Source of the DNA: Ferruginibacter paludis
GTDB lineage: Bacteria > Bacteroidota > Bacteroidia > Chitinophagales > Chitinophagaceae
Direction of reading: 5' to 3'
Assembly (NCBI RefSeq): GCF_030409685.1
Contig: NZ_JAUFQJ010000008.1
Span: forward strand, 124,001 to 188,000
Length of the DNA: 64,000 nucleotides
The position numbers were made by a program, and so were the translations under genes. The notes beneath the pieces were generated by a model. That model was not told the DNA's origin and did not search any database. It saw nothing but the letters and a program-made list of their open reading frames with translations. Each line of letters opens with the position of its first letter. The stretch's first letter is position 1. Positions 9,311-18,420 of the stretch are shown here, one piece after another.

Positions 9311-11755
9311 ATGAAAAAAATATACAATCTGGCTTTTGCACTGCATTTTGTTTTTCCATGTATAACACTATACATCAGCCAAAGCCAGGCACAAGTACCA
9401 ACATTAATTACGGTTGGCACACAGCCTTTATCAACCCCTGTTATTGTTGCATATGCAGGCTGGACAATAACTGCTGATGCAACAAAAGGCAGTATCAATA
9501 TTGTCTATGACAGTTTGGGTACACTATTGCAACATTTGCAGCTTAATATAGAAAATAACCAGCAGCTGGTTTCACTAAAGGGCTGGATGGCTGAAAAGAC
9601 AAGTCAGCACCAACTTGCCATAAATGTAATTCAACCAGCCTGTGCCTTGCTTTTTGATTTGAATGAGCATTGTATAACTATATCATCGTCTTCTGCAAAG
9701 CTTGTATTGACTGCACAAGCACCTGCCAGCAACGACCGCATTATAGCCAATGTTATTGATACCAAAGGATCGCCTGTGACATGGACGGGCACTACTGAAG
9801 TGGTTGAAAATTTCGGGGGGACCGAAACCCGGACGCCCTCTTATCTTGCTTCTAAAAATCCGGAAGTGATGACCTTTACGCTCGGACAAGTTTCATCAGC
9901 CAACCTCCATAGTCTTTTTGATCGTGACCAAGATATTGCCATTGTTTTTTCAGATCAATCCCTGCTGCAAAGAAACCCACAGTACCCTGATCTGCTCATT
10001 GTAACAATTCCTGTTGCCGGAAACACCGTCATCCGCTTGCTTCCAGATTATTACACCCACACGTTGGGGCTACCTTTTTATTCCCGTTTTAATGATTCTG
10101 AGTTTCCTGTAGCGCCGGTGGTTTGGGGTAGCTGGACTTCTTACTACCGTGATACAAGAGAAAAAGACATTGTCCGCAATACGGATTGGCTTGCTGCCAA
10201 CCTGAAACCATATGGTTTTAAATATGTACAAATTGATGACGGGTATGACAATGGCAAAGACAGTCTGCAACATGCCTGGATAGAAAATTGGGATAAACGT
10301 GGCTTGTTTCCAAAAGGGCCAAAATGGATGGCGAACTATATTAAATCTAAAGGCCTGCATGCCGGGTTGTGGCTTGTGCCCAACTCCTATGCAGGGGCTG
10401 TTACAACACACCCTGACTGGTACCTGCGTGACAAAAACGGTAAGCTGATTTTAGATTATGATACGCCAACACTGGATTTCACCCACCCCGGCGTTCAGCA
10501 ATGGCTGCGAAAACTATTCGCCACATTAAAGGGCTGGGGTTTTGAATATTTTAAATTTGATGGCGAGTTTGCACTTCCAAAATATGCGCCTGTTGTTGAT
10601 AAAACAAGACAATTTGATACCACAATTGATCCCGTGGTTTCCTATCGGAACAGGCTGCAGCTAATCCGGGAGATAGTTGGATCAACAACATTTTTAGAAG
10701 GCTGCCCTGCGGGAACGCCGCTGAACGGTATTGGATTTTTTAATTCTTATTTTAACGGAGCCGATGTTTACAATACCTGGCTGGGATCTTATGCCTTGTT
10801 TAATGCCATCAGTGCCAACGCGTTTTTAAACCACATTGCGGTGTATGTGATGCCCGGTGAAGGCATTGATGTATCTCCTTTCACCAGTTTGGCAGAAGCC
10901 AAAAAGAGAATGCCGGCCCGCTATATTTACACGGCAGAAACAAGTGAAGATTCGCTGAAAGGATTTGGTGTGTCTATGGCAGAGGCCCGGACACTTGTAT
11001 CTTTTGTAGCATTGACAGGTGTTGTATATCCGCTTACGAGTATCATGCCTGCATTGCCGGAAGAACGGGCCGGGCTATTGAAGATGTCTATGCCAACGAT
11101 GCCAATTTTACCTGCCGATTTATTTAGCCGCGGTTCCGACATGAGCAACAACACGCCCTGGGAATATTTTAAACACAGAACACCGGATACCTATATTCAT
11201 AATTATCCCGAAATACTGAATCTGAAAGTAAATGCCCAATCGGGTATTTATGATGTAGTGGCATTCACCAATTGGCGAAACGAAAAAATTACAAGAAAAA
11301 TTTCCTTTGCGGACAAACTAGGACTTAGCTCCGGCGCCGCTTATGTTGCCTTTGATTTTTGGAGACAGGAATTTGTGGGTGTTTTTCGCGACAGTTTAGC
11401 CCTGACTGTTGAAGCGCATGATACAAGGGTGTTGCAACTGCATCCGTTGCTCGGAAAGCCTCAGCTTATCGGAAACTCCCGTCATATTACAGGCGCTTTC
11501 TCTGTCCTCAGTTTACAGTGGAATGAAAAAGAAAACTCACTGGAGGGTGTATCTGAAACCATCCCTGGCGAAATGTACGACCTTTTTGTTTATGTGCCCG
11601 ATGGATTTGATACTACAACGTTGACAGCAATCACTGGTAAAAACAAAATAGTTCAGGTAAAAAAGGAACTGACAGGGAATATACTTAAGTTAAGGTTTCA
11701 AGGTGAGCAGGCTCCCGTTAAGTGGCAGGTAAGGTTCAATCGAAATTTTAAATAA
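9311..11755 (+). CDS. Exported clan GH-D glycoside hydrolase (GH36/GH27-like, putative alpha-galactosidase)
   Basis: This 814-residue protein has a Sec signal peptide (about residues 1-27, ending SQSQA). The catalytic TIM barrel starts near WGSWTSYYRD, continues with YVQIDDGYDNG and has GLHAGLWLVPNSYAG, all typical of clan GH-D. The probable nucleophile is Asp417 in YFKFDGEF, matching the K-x-D motif of GH27/GH36. The probable acid/base is Asp485 in NGADVYNTW. A beta-sandwich follows at the C-terminus. It probably removes alpha-linked galactose or a related sugar in the periplasm or at the surface, feeding or processing the SusCD substrate. The acid/base surroundings differ from the textbook R-x-x-x-D form, so exact substrate and family are uncertain. 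Confidence 0.85.
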   Translation: MKKIYNLAFALHFVFPCITLYISQSQAQVPTLITVGTQPLSTPVIVAYAGWTITADATKGSINIVYDSLGTLLQHLQLNIENNQQLVSLKGWMAEKTSQHQLAINVIQPACALLFDLNEHCITISSSSAKLVLTAQAPASNDRIIANVIDTKGSPVTWTGTTEVVENFGGTETRTPSYLASKNPEVMTFTLGQVSSANLHSLFDRDQDIAIVFSDQSLLQRNPQYPDLLIVTIPVAGNTVIRLLPDYYTHTLGLPFYSRFNDSEFPVAPVVWGSWTSYYRDTREKDIVRNTDWLAANLKPYGFKYVQIDDGYDNGKDSLQHAWIENWDKRGLFPKGPKWMANYIKSKGLHAGLWLVPNSYAGAVTTHPDWYLRDKNGKLILDYDTPTLDFTHPGVQQWLRKLFATLKGWGFEYFKFDGEFALPKYAPVVDKTRQFDTTIDPVVSYRNRLQLIREIVGSTTFLEGCPAGTPLNGIGFFNSYFNGADVYNTWLGSYALFNAISANAFLNHIAVYVMPGEGIDVSPFTSLAEAKKRMPARYIYTAETSEDSLKGFGVSMAEARTLVSFVALTGVVYPLTSIMPALPEERAGLLKMSMPTMPILPADLFSRGSDMSNNTPWEYFKHRTPDTYIHNYPEILNLKVNAQSGIYDVVAFTNWRNEKITRKISFADKLGLSSGAAYVAFDFWRQEFVGVFRDSLALTVEAHDTRVLQLHPLLGKPQLIGNSRHITGAFSVLSLQWNEKENSLEGVSETIPGEMYDLFVYVPDGFDTTTLTAITGKNKIVQVKKELTGNILKLRFQGEQAPVKWQVRFNRNFK

Positions 11756-11810
11756 TAAAAATTACAGGTATTATCAACCGCGTTATAGGCAACCCCAGAA
11801 AGAAAGAAAA

Positions 11811-11831
11811 AACCCGCTTAAGAAGCGGGTT
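11811..11831. terminator. Bidirectional rho-independent terminator
   Basis: The hairpin AACCCGCTT-AAG-AAGCGGGTT lies between the plus-strand glycosidase and the minus-strand tRNA gene. It is followed by TTTTG on plus and by TTTTTTCTTTC on minus, so it can end both transcripts. The minus-strand U-tract is stronger, fitting termination of the tRNA. Confidence 0.85.
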
Positions 11832-11848
11832 TTGAAATCTTAAATGTG

Positions 11849-11923
11849 GGTAATCGAGGGGGCTCGAACCCCCGACCCTCAGAATCACAATCTGATGCTC
11901 TAACCAACTGAGCTACGACTACC
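11849..11923 (-). tRNA. trnH: tRNA-His (anticodon GTG)
   Basis: The minus strand folds as a full cloverleaf. The acceptor stem G1-G7 pairs with C66-C72, with one G-U pair. The D arm is GCTC-AGTTGGTTA-GAGC. The anticodon stem TCAGA/TCTGA encloses TTGTGAT with anticodon GTG, and the T arm has loop TTCGAGC. The extra G at -1 opposite C73, the tRNA-His identity element, is encoded (G at 11923, C at 11849). CCA is not encoded. Confidence 0.97.
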
Positions 11924-11939
11924 GTTTTTTATCGGAGGG

Positions 11940-11970
11940 CAAAAATAGCAAAAAACTATTCCCGTTCAAA
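11940..11970 (-). promoter_or_regulatory. Promoter of tRNA-His
   Basis: On the minus strand a TTTG (TTG at 11967-11969) is followed after 19 bases by TATTTTTG (11940-11947). This matches the Bacteroidota sigma-A consensus TTG-N19-TAnnTTTG. It lies 17 bases before the tRNA 5' end, as expected. Confidence 0.8.
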
Positions 11971-12141
11971 ATTACATTTAAAAAAACAGCAAATTTATTT
12001 TACGGGGCTGCAGCATATCACGCATTATCCGCGGGGTACTACTTGATGGTACCAACTTTCAGCCTGCTTACTTAAATCCTTCAATACTGGACGCATTTTG
12101 TTGGTTATTATTTGTGTTTCTTTGCACTTCTAATTTAAATT

Positions 12142-12750
12142 ATGAACTGGACAGGAAATATCATCACCATTTTACTTTCAACTTTTACCGGCTGGGTTAC
12201 CACATGGATTGCTATCAAAATGCTTTTTCATCCAAGGAAACCAATCAAAATACTGGGCTTTAGTGTACAGGGCATTTTCCCTAAAAATCAACGCCTGATT
12301 GCTGAAAAACTGGGACAGGTAGTGGGAAAAGAACTGCTGAGCTTTGATGAGATAGAACAAAAAGTTACCGACCCGGAAAATTTACAAAAACTGCGGCCCG
12401 ATATAGAGCAACACATTGATCATTTTTTGCGCAATAAGTTAATGGAAGTGTTTCCCATGCTATCGATGCTGATTGGTGAAAAAACAATCCTGCAACTAAA
12501 AGATGCCTTCCTGGCCGAACTGGAAACCCTTTTTCCGGTGCTGATGAAAAGCTATATGACCAAGCTGGAAAAAGACCTGGATCTGGAAAAAATTGTTACC
12601 GAAAAAGTGGCCTCCTTTTCGTCTGAGAAACTGGAAGATATTTTAAACCAGATTACAAAACGGGAATTTAAATTCCTTGAATTTGTCGGCGGCTTTTTTG
12701 GCTTCCTTATCGGACTTATAGAAGTAGCTGCGCACTTTTTTACCAACTGA
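12142..12750 (+). CDS. DUF445 family membrane protein
   Basis: This 202-residue protein resembles the DUF445/YheB group. An N-terminal transmembrane segment, including TGWVTTWIAIKMLFHPRK, is followed by PIKILGFSVQGIFPKNQ, the conserved family signature. A helical region with an alternating Lys/Glu pattern follows, and there is a C-terminal hydrophobic segment (about 180-198, FVGGFFGFLIGLIEVAAHFF). It is shorter than the long DUF445 proteins (about 400 residues) but like the short YheB-like forms. The function is unknown; a membrane-anchored envelope role is inferred. It stands alone between tRNA-His and a receptor gene. Confidence 0.85.
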   Translation: MNWTGNIITILLSTFTGWVTTWIAIKMLFHPRKPIKILGFSVQGIFPKNQRLIAEKLGQVVGKELLSFDEIEQKVTDPENLQKLRPDIEQHIDHFLRNKLMEVFPMLSMLIGEKTILQLKDAFLAELETLFPVLMKSYMTKLEKDLDLEKIVTEKVASFSSEKLEDILNQITKREFKFLEFVGGFFGFLIGLIEVAAHFFTN

Positions 12751-12870
12751 TTCATACAGATCAAACAATAACCCGGCAGAACTGTTACCACTCATCATTT
12801 CCCGATGCATTTTTTAATATTTACAGCAGAAATTTGCCTGCCGGTTATACATTTAATCAAATTCAATACG

Positions 12871-15519
12871 ATGCGCAAACAATACTACCTGATTTTTTTT
12901 CTAAGCTTTTTGATGTTCTATTCGGCCGATACTTTGGCCCAATTTCCGGGTGCAGGCAATCGTGGCGGCGGACAAAATATGAATATGGGGCACTTTTATG
13001 GCAAAGTTGTGGACTCGGCCTCCAATAAAGGAATAGATGCTGCCAGTATTCAACTGATACAAAACAAATTGGATACCGTCACAAAAAAACGCAAAGATGT
13101 AATTGTATCCGGCATGCTAACCACTAAAAAAGGCGAGTTTAGTTTAGAGAACCTGCCTGTAATGGCCAGCTACAAACTAAAAATTACAGCCATTGGGTAC
13201 AAACCGATTGAAAGAAAAATTGCTTTTGAAATTAATATGCAGGCGGCGAAAGGCGGCGATTACAGCAGCCTGTTGAATGCGGTTGATAAAGATCTTGGCA
13301 ATATAAAAATGGAAACAGATGCCCAGCAGTTGCAGGATGTAACAGTTACCTCGTCCAAACCATTGCTTATAATGAGTATTGACAGAAAAATATTCAATGT
13401 TGAAAAAAATATTACCAGTACCGGCGGTACCGCGGTGGATGTTATGAAAAATGTGCCCAGTGTAAATGTAGACATTGATGGCAATGTTACACTGCGTAAT
13501 GCTAGTCCACAGATATTTGTGGATGGAAGACCGACCACGTTAACGTTAGATCAGATCCCTGCAGATGATATTGCTACAGTAGAAATTATTACCAATCCTT
13601 CGGCCAAATTTGATGCATCCGGTGGCGGTGCAGGCATCCTGAATATTGTGCTGAAAAAGAACAGGAAAGTGGGTTACAACGGCAATATAAGAGCGGGTTT
13701 GGACAGCCGGGGAAAACCCAGTTTCGGCGGAGATATCAATGTAAAACAAGGAAAAGTAAATCTTTTCGCAAGCGGATTTGTTGGTTTTAGAAAAAGTAAA
13801 AGTACCGTTAGTACAGAACGTACTGATTTTTTGAAAGGTGCAACTGCTAACCTGCTGCAAAAAAGTGCGCCGGTGGGCACAGGCGCCTTTGGATTTGGCA
13901 GAGTGGGAATGGATTACCTGCTGGATAACCGCAATACCATCACCATTGCTGGCAATTATAACCGGGGAAGATTTAATAATGTTGATTTACTGCACATCAA
14001 CAGGGATACTGCTTACGACACTTACAGCAGTTCGGATTACGGCACACGAAATACCGATGGCACATTTAACTTCAGAAATTACGGATCTTCCGTGAGTTAC
14101 AAGCATAATTTTGCCAAACCCAATAAGTACATTACGGCTGATGCCAATTATAATTACAGCAAAAACGATAACATCAACAATTTAAGTTCCCAATACTTTA
14201 ACCTGGACCATAGCCCTAAAACTGCCGTGCTTAACCAACGTTCGCAAGGTGGTGGCAACAGCAAATATTTCACCGCTCAAACAGATTACTCTGACCCTAT
14301 CAATGAAACGACAAAGCTGGAAGCCGGGGCAAGGGTAGCCATTCGTAATTTTTACAGTGCCAACGATAATTTTTTCCAGGATCCGGTGAGTGGCGATTTT
14401 ATTTCTCTTCCTTCGCTCAATAACAAGTACCAGTTCAAAGACCAGGTGCTGGCTGCCTACGCAACATTTTCCCAGCAAATAAAAAAGTTTAGTTACAATG
14501 TAGGTTTGCGGATAGAGAGTTCGAAGTACGACGGATCATTGCTGACAACAGGAAAATCATTTTCAAATAAATATCCTTTTAGTTTATTTCCAAGTGCATT
14601 TGCCACCTATAAGTTAAACGATAAACAGGATGTACAATTAAATTATTCCAGGAAAATCAACCGCCCCAATTTTTGGCAACTGATTCCCTTTATTGATTAT
14701 ACCGATTCGCTGAATTTGAGCCGTGGAAACCCTAACCTGGTACCAGAGTTTACCAACCTGCTGGAACTGGCATATCAAAATCAGCTAAGCAAAGGACACA
14801 ATTTACTTACCACTATCTACTTTAAAAATACCAATAACCTGATAGCAAGATTCCAGGAACAAATATTGAATCCTAACCCGGCTAAAGTTGACAGCGTGAT
14901 TATTTCTTCTTATGTAAATGCTTCCAAAACCTACACGTACGGAATTGAACTGATCAGCAGGGACCAGATTGCAAAAGCCTGGGACATTACCAGCAACTTT
15001 AATCTCTATCAGTCTACCATTAATGCAGGAAATATTCCCGGTGGAGTGAGTAGTAACCAGGTAAGCTGGTTTGGCAAACTGAATAACAATTTTAAGCTGC
15101 CAAAAAATTATTCCATTCAGTTAAGCGGCGATTATCAGTCCAAAACATTGATTGCCGGCGGAGGACGCGGTGGCGATGGCGGAGGCCGTTTTGGCGGAGG
15201 AAGTCAACCATCGACGCAAGGATACATCAAGCCTTTTTATGGAGCGGATATTGCCATCAGAAAAGACTTTCTAAAGAACAATGCGGCTTCTTTAACGCTT
15301 CAGTTCAGCGATATTTTCAGGACCAGGTTAAATAGTACGCATTCTGAATCGGCTTATTTTATACAGGATTATGACCGCCGCAGAGATCCACAGGTATTGC
15401 GCTTGAATTTTAACTGGCGCTTTGGTAAAATTGATGCCAGCCTGTTTAAACGCAAAAACATAAAGGGCGAAATGGAGAATATGCAGAACAATAATCAGCA
15501 GGGTGTGAACGGGCAGTAA
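12871..15519 (+). CDS. Outer-membrane beta-barrel receptor (TonB-dependent-receptor-like, OMP_b-brl_3 type)
   Basis: The protein has 882 residues from the ATG at 12871. That start gives a clean signal peptide (YYLIFFLSFLMFYSADTLAQ); an ORF start 66 bases upstream would spoil it. A CarboxypepD_reg-like carrier domain (GHFYGKVVDSASNKGIDAAS) is followed by a plug domain (GTAVDVMKNVPSVNVDIDGNV, FVDGRPTTL, then ITNPSAKFDASGGGAGILNIV). The large barrel ends in LRLNFNWRFGKIDASLF. A glycine-rich loop (GGGRGGDGGGRFGGG) lies near residue 770. Members of this group are related to TonB receptors, but the ligand is unknown; no SusD partner is adjacent. Confidence 0.9.
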   Translation: MRKQYYLIFFLSFLMFYSADTLAQFPGAGNRGGGQNMNMGHFYGKVVDSASNKGIDAASIQLIQNKLDTVTKKRKDVIVSGMLTTKKGEFSLENLPVMASYKLKITAIGYKPIERKIAFEINMQAAKGGDYSSLLNAVDKDLGNIKMETDAQQLQDVTVTSSKPLLIMSIDRKIFNVEKNITSTGGTAVDVMKNVPSVNVDIDGNVTLRNASPQIFVDGRPTTLTLDQIPADDIATVEIITNPSAKFDASGGGAGILNIVLKKNRKVGYNGNIRAGLDSRGKPSFGGDINVKQGKVNLFASGFVGFRKSKSTVSTERTDFLKGATANLLQKSAPVGTGAFGFGRVGMDYLLDNRNTITIAGNYNRGRFNNVDLLHINRDTAYDTYSSSDYGTRNTDGTFNFRNYGSSVSYKHNFAKPNKYITADANYNYSKNDNINNLSSQYFNLDHSPKTAVLNQRSQGGGNSKYFTAQTDYSDPINETTKLEAGARVAIRNFYSANDNFFQDPVSGDFISLPSLNNKYQFKDQVLAAYATFSQQIKKFSYNVGLRIESSKYDGSLLTTGKSFSNKYPFSLFPSAFATYKLNDKQDVQLNYSRKINRPNFWQLIPFIDYTDSLNLSRGNPNLVPEFTNLLELAYQNQLSKGHNLLTTIYFKNTNNLIARFQEQILNPNPAKVDSVIISSYVNASKTYTYGIELISRDQIAKAWDITSNFNLYQSTINAGNIPGGVSSNQVSWFGKLNNNFKLPKNYSIQLSGDYQSKTLIAGGGRGGDGGGRFGGGSQPSTQGYIKPFYGADIAIRKDFLKNNAASLTLQFSDIFRTRLNSTHSESAYFIQDYDRRRDPQVLRLNFNWRFGKIDASLFKRKNIKGEMENMQNNNQQGVNGQ

Positions 15520-15702
15520 CTGCGTCTCCTAAAGGGAGTAGCTCGTCTTTGCCGGTTATTGTAAAGCTTACATATTTTGAATTGACGCTTTTCATACGCC
15601 ATCTTTGCTGCCGTAAAAGCTGCCTGAAAATAGGTGGTAAAAGTGTGCGACGCCACTGAAGTTGCACATAGCTTCGCAGCCCGGACAATATTTTTTTATA
15701 TT
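15520..15702 (+). ncRNA. Structured intergenic segment; weak yybP-ykoY-like 5' motif
   Basis: About 180 bases between the receptor stop and a terminator hairpin are not protein coding on plus. The segment starts with AAAGGGAGTAGC (15531-15542), which resembles the 5' core AAAGGGGAGUAGC of the yybP-ykoY manganese riboswitch. It ends GCACATAGCTTCGCAGCCCGG, with several local stems between. The canonical 3' core (GCAAGACCUUU-like) is not clearly present, and the downstream gene is yfhO rather than a metal transporter. It may be a variant riboswitch, another leader RNA or simply a structured 3' UTR. Confidence 0.3.
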
Positions 15703-15733
15703 AAAAGCGGTACTTATAAAGTGCCGCTTTTTT
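15703..15733 (+). terminator. Rho-independent terminator before yfhO
   Basis: AAAAGCGGTACTT pairs with AAGTGCCGCTTTT (one G-U pair) around a short loop and is followed by further T. It ends either the receptor transcript or a leader RNA. It stands 50 bases before the YfhO start codon. Confidence 0.8.
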
Positions 15734-15783
15734 GCTTACAAATATTTTAAGTTAATTTGCTGCCTCATAATCAAAAGCGTTCG

Positions 15784-18420
15784 ATGAAGAATTTAAATGT
15801 AAAGAAGATTTTGCCGCATGTTATTGCCATTGTGGTGTTTTTACTGGTTGCCGTAATTTTTTGCAAACCGGCCCTTGAACCGGGTGTGGTAATGCAGCAA
15901 AGCGATTTTACGCAGGCCGATGCCATGAAGCACCAGAGTGTACTATATAAAGAAGCGCACGGTACGTATCCCCTTTGGGTTACCAGTATGTTTGGTGGCA
16001 TGCCGGCTTACAATATTATTTATGAAGGCTTTTGGTCCCCTTTTTATTATGTAGACAAAGCCTTTCAGTTTTGGTTGCCCAAACCACTCAACTTTTTCTT
16101 TTTAAGTTGTATTTGCTTTTACATTTTATGTATGTGCATGCGCATACGACCGTATGTGGCAATATTAGGTAGCCTGGCTTTTGCATACAGTACGTTTAGC
16201 CCGATACTCGCCGCTGCGGGGCACGATACCGAATTGCTTGCACTGGCTTATGCACCGGCCCTGATCGGTGGGGTTATTTTGTTATTCAATAAAAAGTACA
16301 TCAGCGGATTTGTTTTTACAGCCCTATTCGCCACTATGCACCTGATGCAAAATCACCAGCAGATCAGTTATTATACATTAATGATCATTGCAATCATGAC
16401 CCTGTTTTTTGCTGTAAAGTGGATAAAGGAAAAAGATACCAAACATATGCTGAAAGCGATTTCACTGGCAATTGGCGGCGCTGCAATCGGCGCTATGATT
16501 AATGCCATTTTGTTGTTGCCGGTAGTAGATTATGCCAAATACTCCAAGCGGGGAGGCGTTTTGGTGATGGATGGTAAATCCGAAGGCAAAACAGCCGGCG
16601 CTGACAAAAATAAAACGAATGGCCTTTCAAGAGATTATGCCTTTCAGTGGAGTTATGGTAAAATGGAATCCCTCAGCTTATTATTTCCAGGTATAACCGG
16701 CTATGGCAGCCACGCTAGTGAACGGGACCAGGACTACAGCATTTTTCCTAAACTGTCTGAAACTTCGAACGTAAGTAAGTATTTACAGGAGACATTAAAT
16801 GTGCCCGAAGACCAGGCTGGCAATATCGCGACAAACCTTTCTACCAGTATTTACTGGGGCGATAAGCCTTTTACAACCGGCTCCAATTACCTCGGTGCGT
16901 CTATTTGTTTTCTATTTATATTGGGTATGTTTTTGCTGGACAACAAGCATAAGTGGTGGATTTTTACTGCCAGCATCGTGGGTATTATCCTGGCGATGGG
17001 CAAGAATATGCCACTGATCAATAATTTTTTATTTGATTATCTCCCTATTTATAATAAGTTCCGAACGCCTGAAATGGCCCTGGTTATTCCCCAAATTTTG
17101 TTTCCCATTTTGGCCGTGCTTACCACACAAAAGGTGTTAGACAATGATGATCCGCAAATGCTGAAAAAATTAAGGCTCAGCGTATTTACTATAGCGGGCA
17201 TTTTTGTAATTGCGGGTTTATTATATTTTACCCTTGATTACAGTAAGGAGAATAAGGAAAGAACCGCTGCTGTGAATGCCGCGTTTGCCACACCGGACAG
17301 TACGCTCAACGGCAAAATGCAGGAGATCAACCAAAAATTTGAACCACTCGTAGATAACAGGGTGTATGAGAATTTTTTACAGCAAAGCAAGGGAGATACA
17401 AAAGTGGCCCGTGCGGTCGTTACTGCATTGCGTAAAGACAGGCAAAACTTTTTGGGTGGGGATATTTTACATTCCCTCTTGTTTGTTGCACTTACCGTTG
17501 CACTTATTGGTCTGTTTATTTATAGAAAGATTAATGCGGTAATTGTTTTGATTGGACTTCCGTTGCTGACAGCGCTGGATCTTATTCCATTTGACACGCA
17601 TTACATCAACGAAAAAAGTTTTGATAATGCCGAAAAATATCATGCCAATGAGTTTCCGCAGAGCAACGCAGACCTGTTTATATTAAAAGACAAAGATCCC
17701 AATTTCAGGGTATTTAATGTAAGCGGCAGTGACCCGTTCCAGGAAGCTAAAACATCTTACTACCACAATTCTATTGGTGGATATCATCCGGCGAAACTGG
17801 GCATTTATGATGACCTGATTACCTACCAGTTAAGCGGTCAGCCTAATCTTTCGGTGCTGAACATGCTCAATACAAAATACATCATTCAGCCCAACCAAAA
17901 AGGCGATAATACTACTGCGCAGGTTAACATGCAGGCGCTTGGTAATTGCTGGTTTGTAAAGGGTGTCAGATTTGTAAACGGACCGGTGGAAGAGATGAAA
18001 GCGCTGGATAATTTTGATCCGAAAGACACGGCGATCATCGACAACAGCTTCAAAAATATCATTACCGGTTTTGCACCTGCAGACAGCGCCGCCAGCATTA
18101 AACAGACTGCTTTTGAAAATATGGCTATCAAATATGAGAGCAACAGCAATGCAGCCAATGTGGCCGTATTCAGTGAAATATATTACAAAGACTGGAACGC
18201 TTACATTGATGGAAAATTAACACCGATTGCCAAAGCAAATTATGTTTTAAGAGCCCTGTTGATACCAGCCGGTAAACACACCATTGAATTTAAATTTGAA
18301 CCGAAAGTGTATAAAACCAGTTACACCATTTCTTTGCTGGCTACATGGCTGCTGGTGATTTTATTGATTGGTTACGCCGCTTATGTATTTAAGCAAAGCT
18401 GCAAGCAAATTGAGCAATAA
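15784..18420 (+). CDS. YfhO family polytopic membrane protein (GT-C type)
   Basis: This 878-residue protein has many transmembrane helices through most of its length and a C-terminal extracytoplasmic domain (FSEIYYKDWNAYIDGKLTPI, then a final helix). The N-terminal loop carries MQQSDFTQADAMKHQS and YPLWVTSMFGGMPAYN, where GT-C enzymes place catalytic acidic residues. In Firmicutes, YfhO-type proteins glycosylate lipoteichoic acid from lipid-linked sugars; here it probably transfers a sugar from a lipid carrier outside the membrane (inference). ATG at 15784 is preferred over one 27 bases upstream because it directly precedes the charged n-region. The stop overlaps the next start (TAATG). Confidence 0.88.
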   Translation: MKNLNVKKILPHVIAIVVFLLVAVIFCKPALEPGVVMQQSDFTQADAMKHQSVLYKEAHGTYPLWVTSMFGGMPAYNIIYEGFWSPFYYVDKAFQFWLPKPLNFFFLSCICFYILCMCMRIRPYVAILGSLAFAYSTFSPILAAAGHDTELLALAYAPALIGGVILLFNKKYISGFVFTALFATMHLMQNHQQISYYTLMIIAIMTLFFAVKWIKEKDTKHMLKAISLAIGGAAIGAMINAILLLPVVDYAKYSKRGGVLVMDGKSEGKTAGADKNKTNGLSRDYAFQWSYGKMESLSLLFPGITGYGSHASERDQDYSIFPKLSETSNVSKYLQETLNVPEDQAGNIATNLSTSIYWGDKPFTTGSNYLGASICFLFILGMFLLDNKHKWWIFTASIVGIILAMGKNMPLINNFLFDYLPIYNKFRTPEMALVIPQILFPILAVLTTQKVLDNDDPQMLKKLRLSVFTIAGIFVIAGLLYFTLDYSKENKERTAAVNAAFATPDSTLNGKMQEINQKFEPLVDNRVYENFLQQSKGDTKVARAVVTALRKDRQNFLGGDILHSLLFVALTVALIGLFIYRKINAVIVLIGLPLLTALDLIPFDTHYINEKSFDNAEKYHANEFPQSNADLFILKDKDPNFRVFNVSGSDPFQEAKTSYYHNSIGGYHPAKLGIYDDLITYQLSGQPNLSVLNMLNTKYIIQPNQKGDNTTAQVNMQALGNCWFVKGVRFVNGPVEEMKALDNFDPKDTAIIDNSFKNIITGFAPADSAASIKQTAFENMAIKYESNSNAANVAVFSEIYYKDWNAYIDGKLTPIAKANYVLRALLIPAGKHTIEFKFEPKVYKTSYTISLLATWLLVILLIGYAAYVFKQSCKQIEQ

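Noticed and set aside
15446..15688. Minus-strand 80-codon frame across the receptor end and the intergenic segment
   Set aside because: It has no family pattern and covers the predicted structured RNA; treated as chance.
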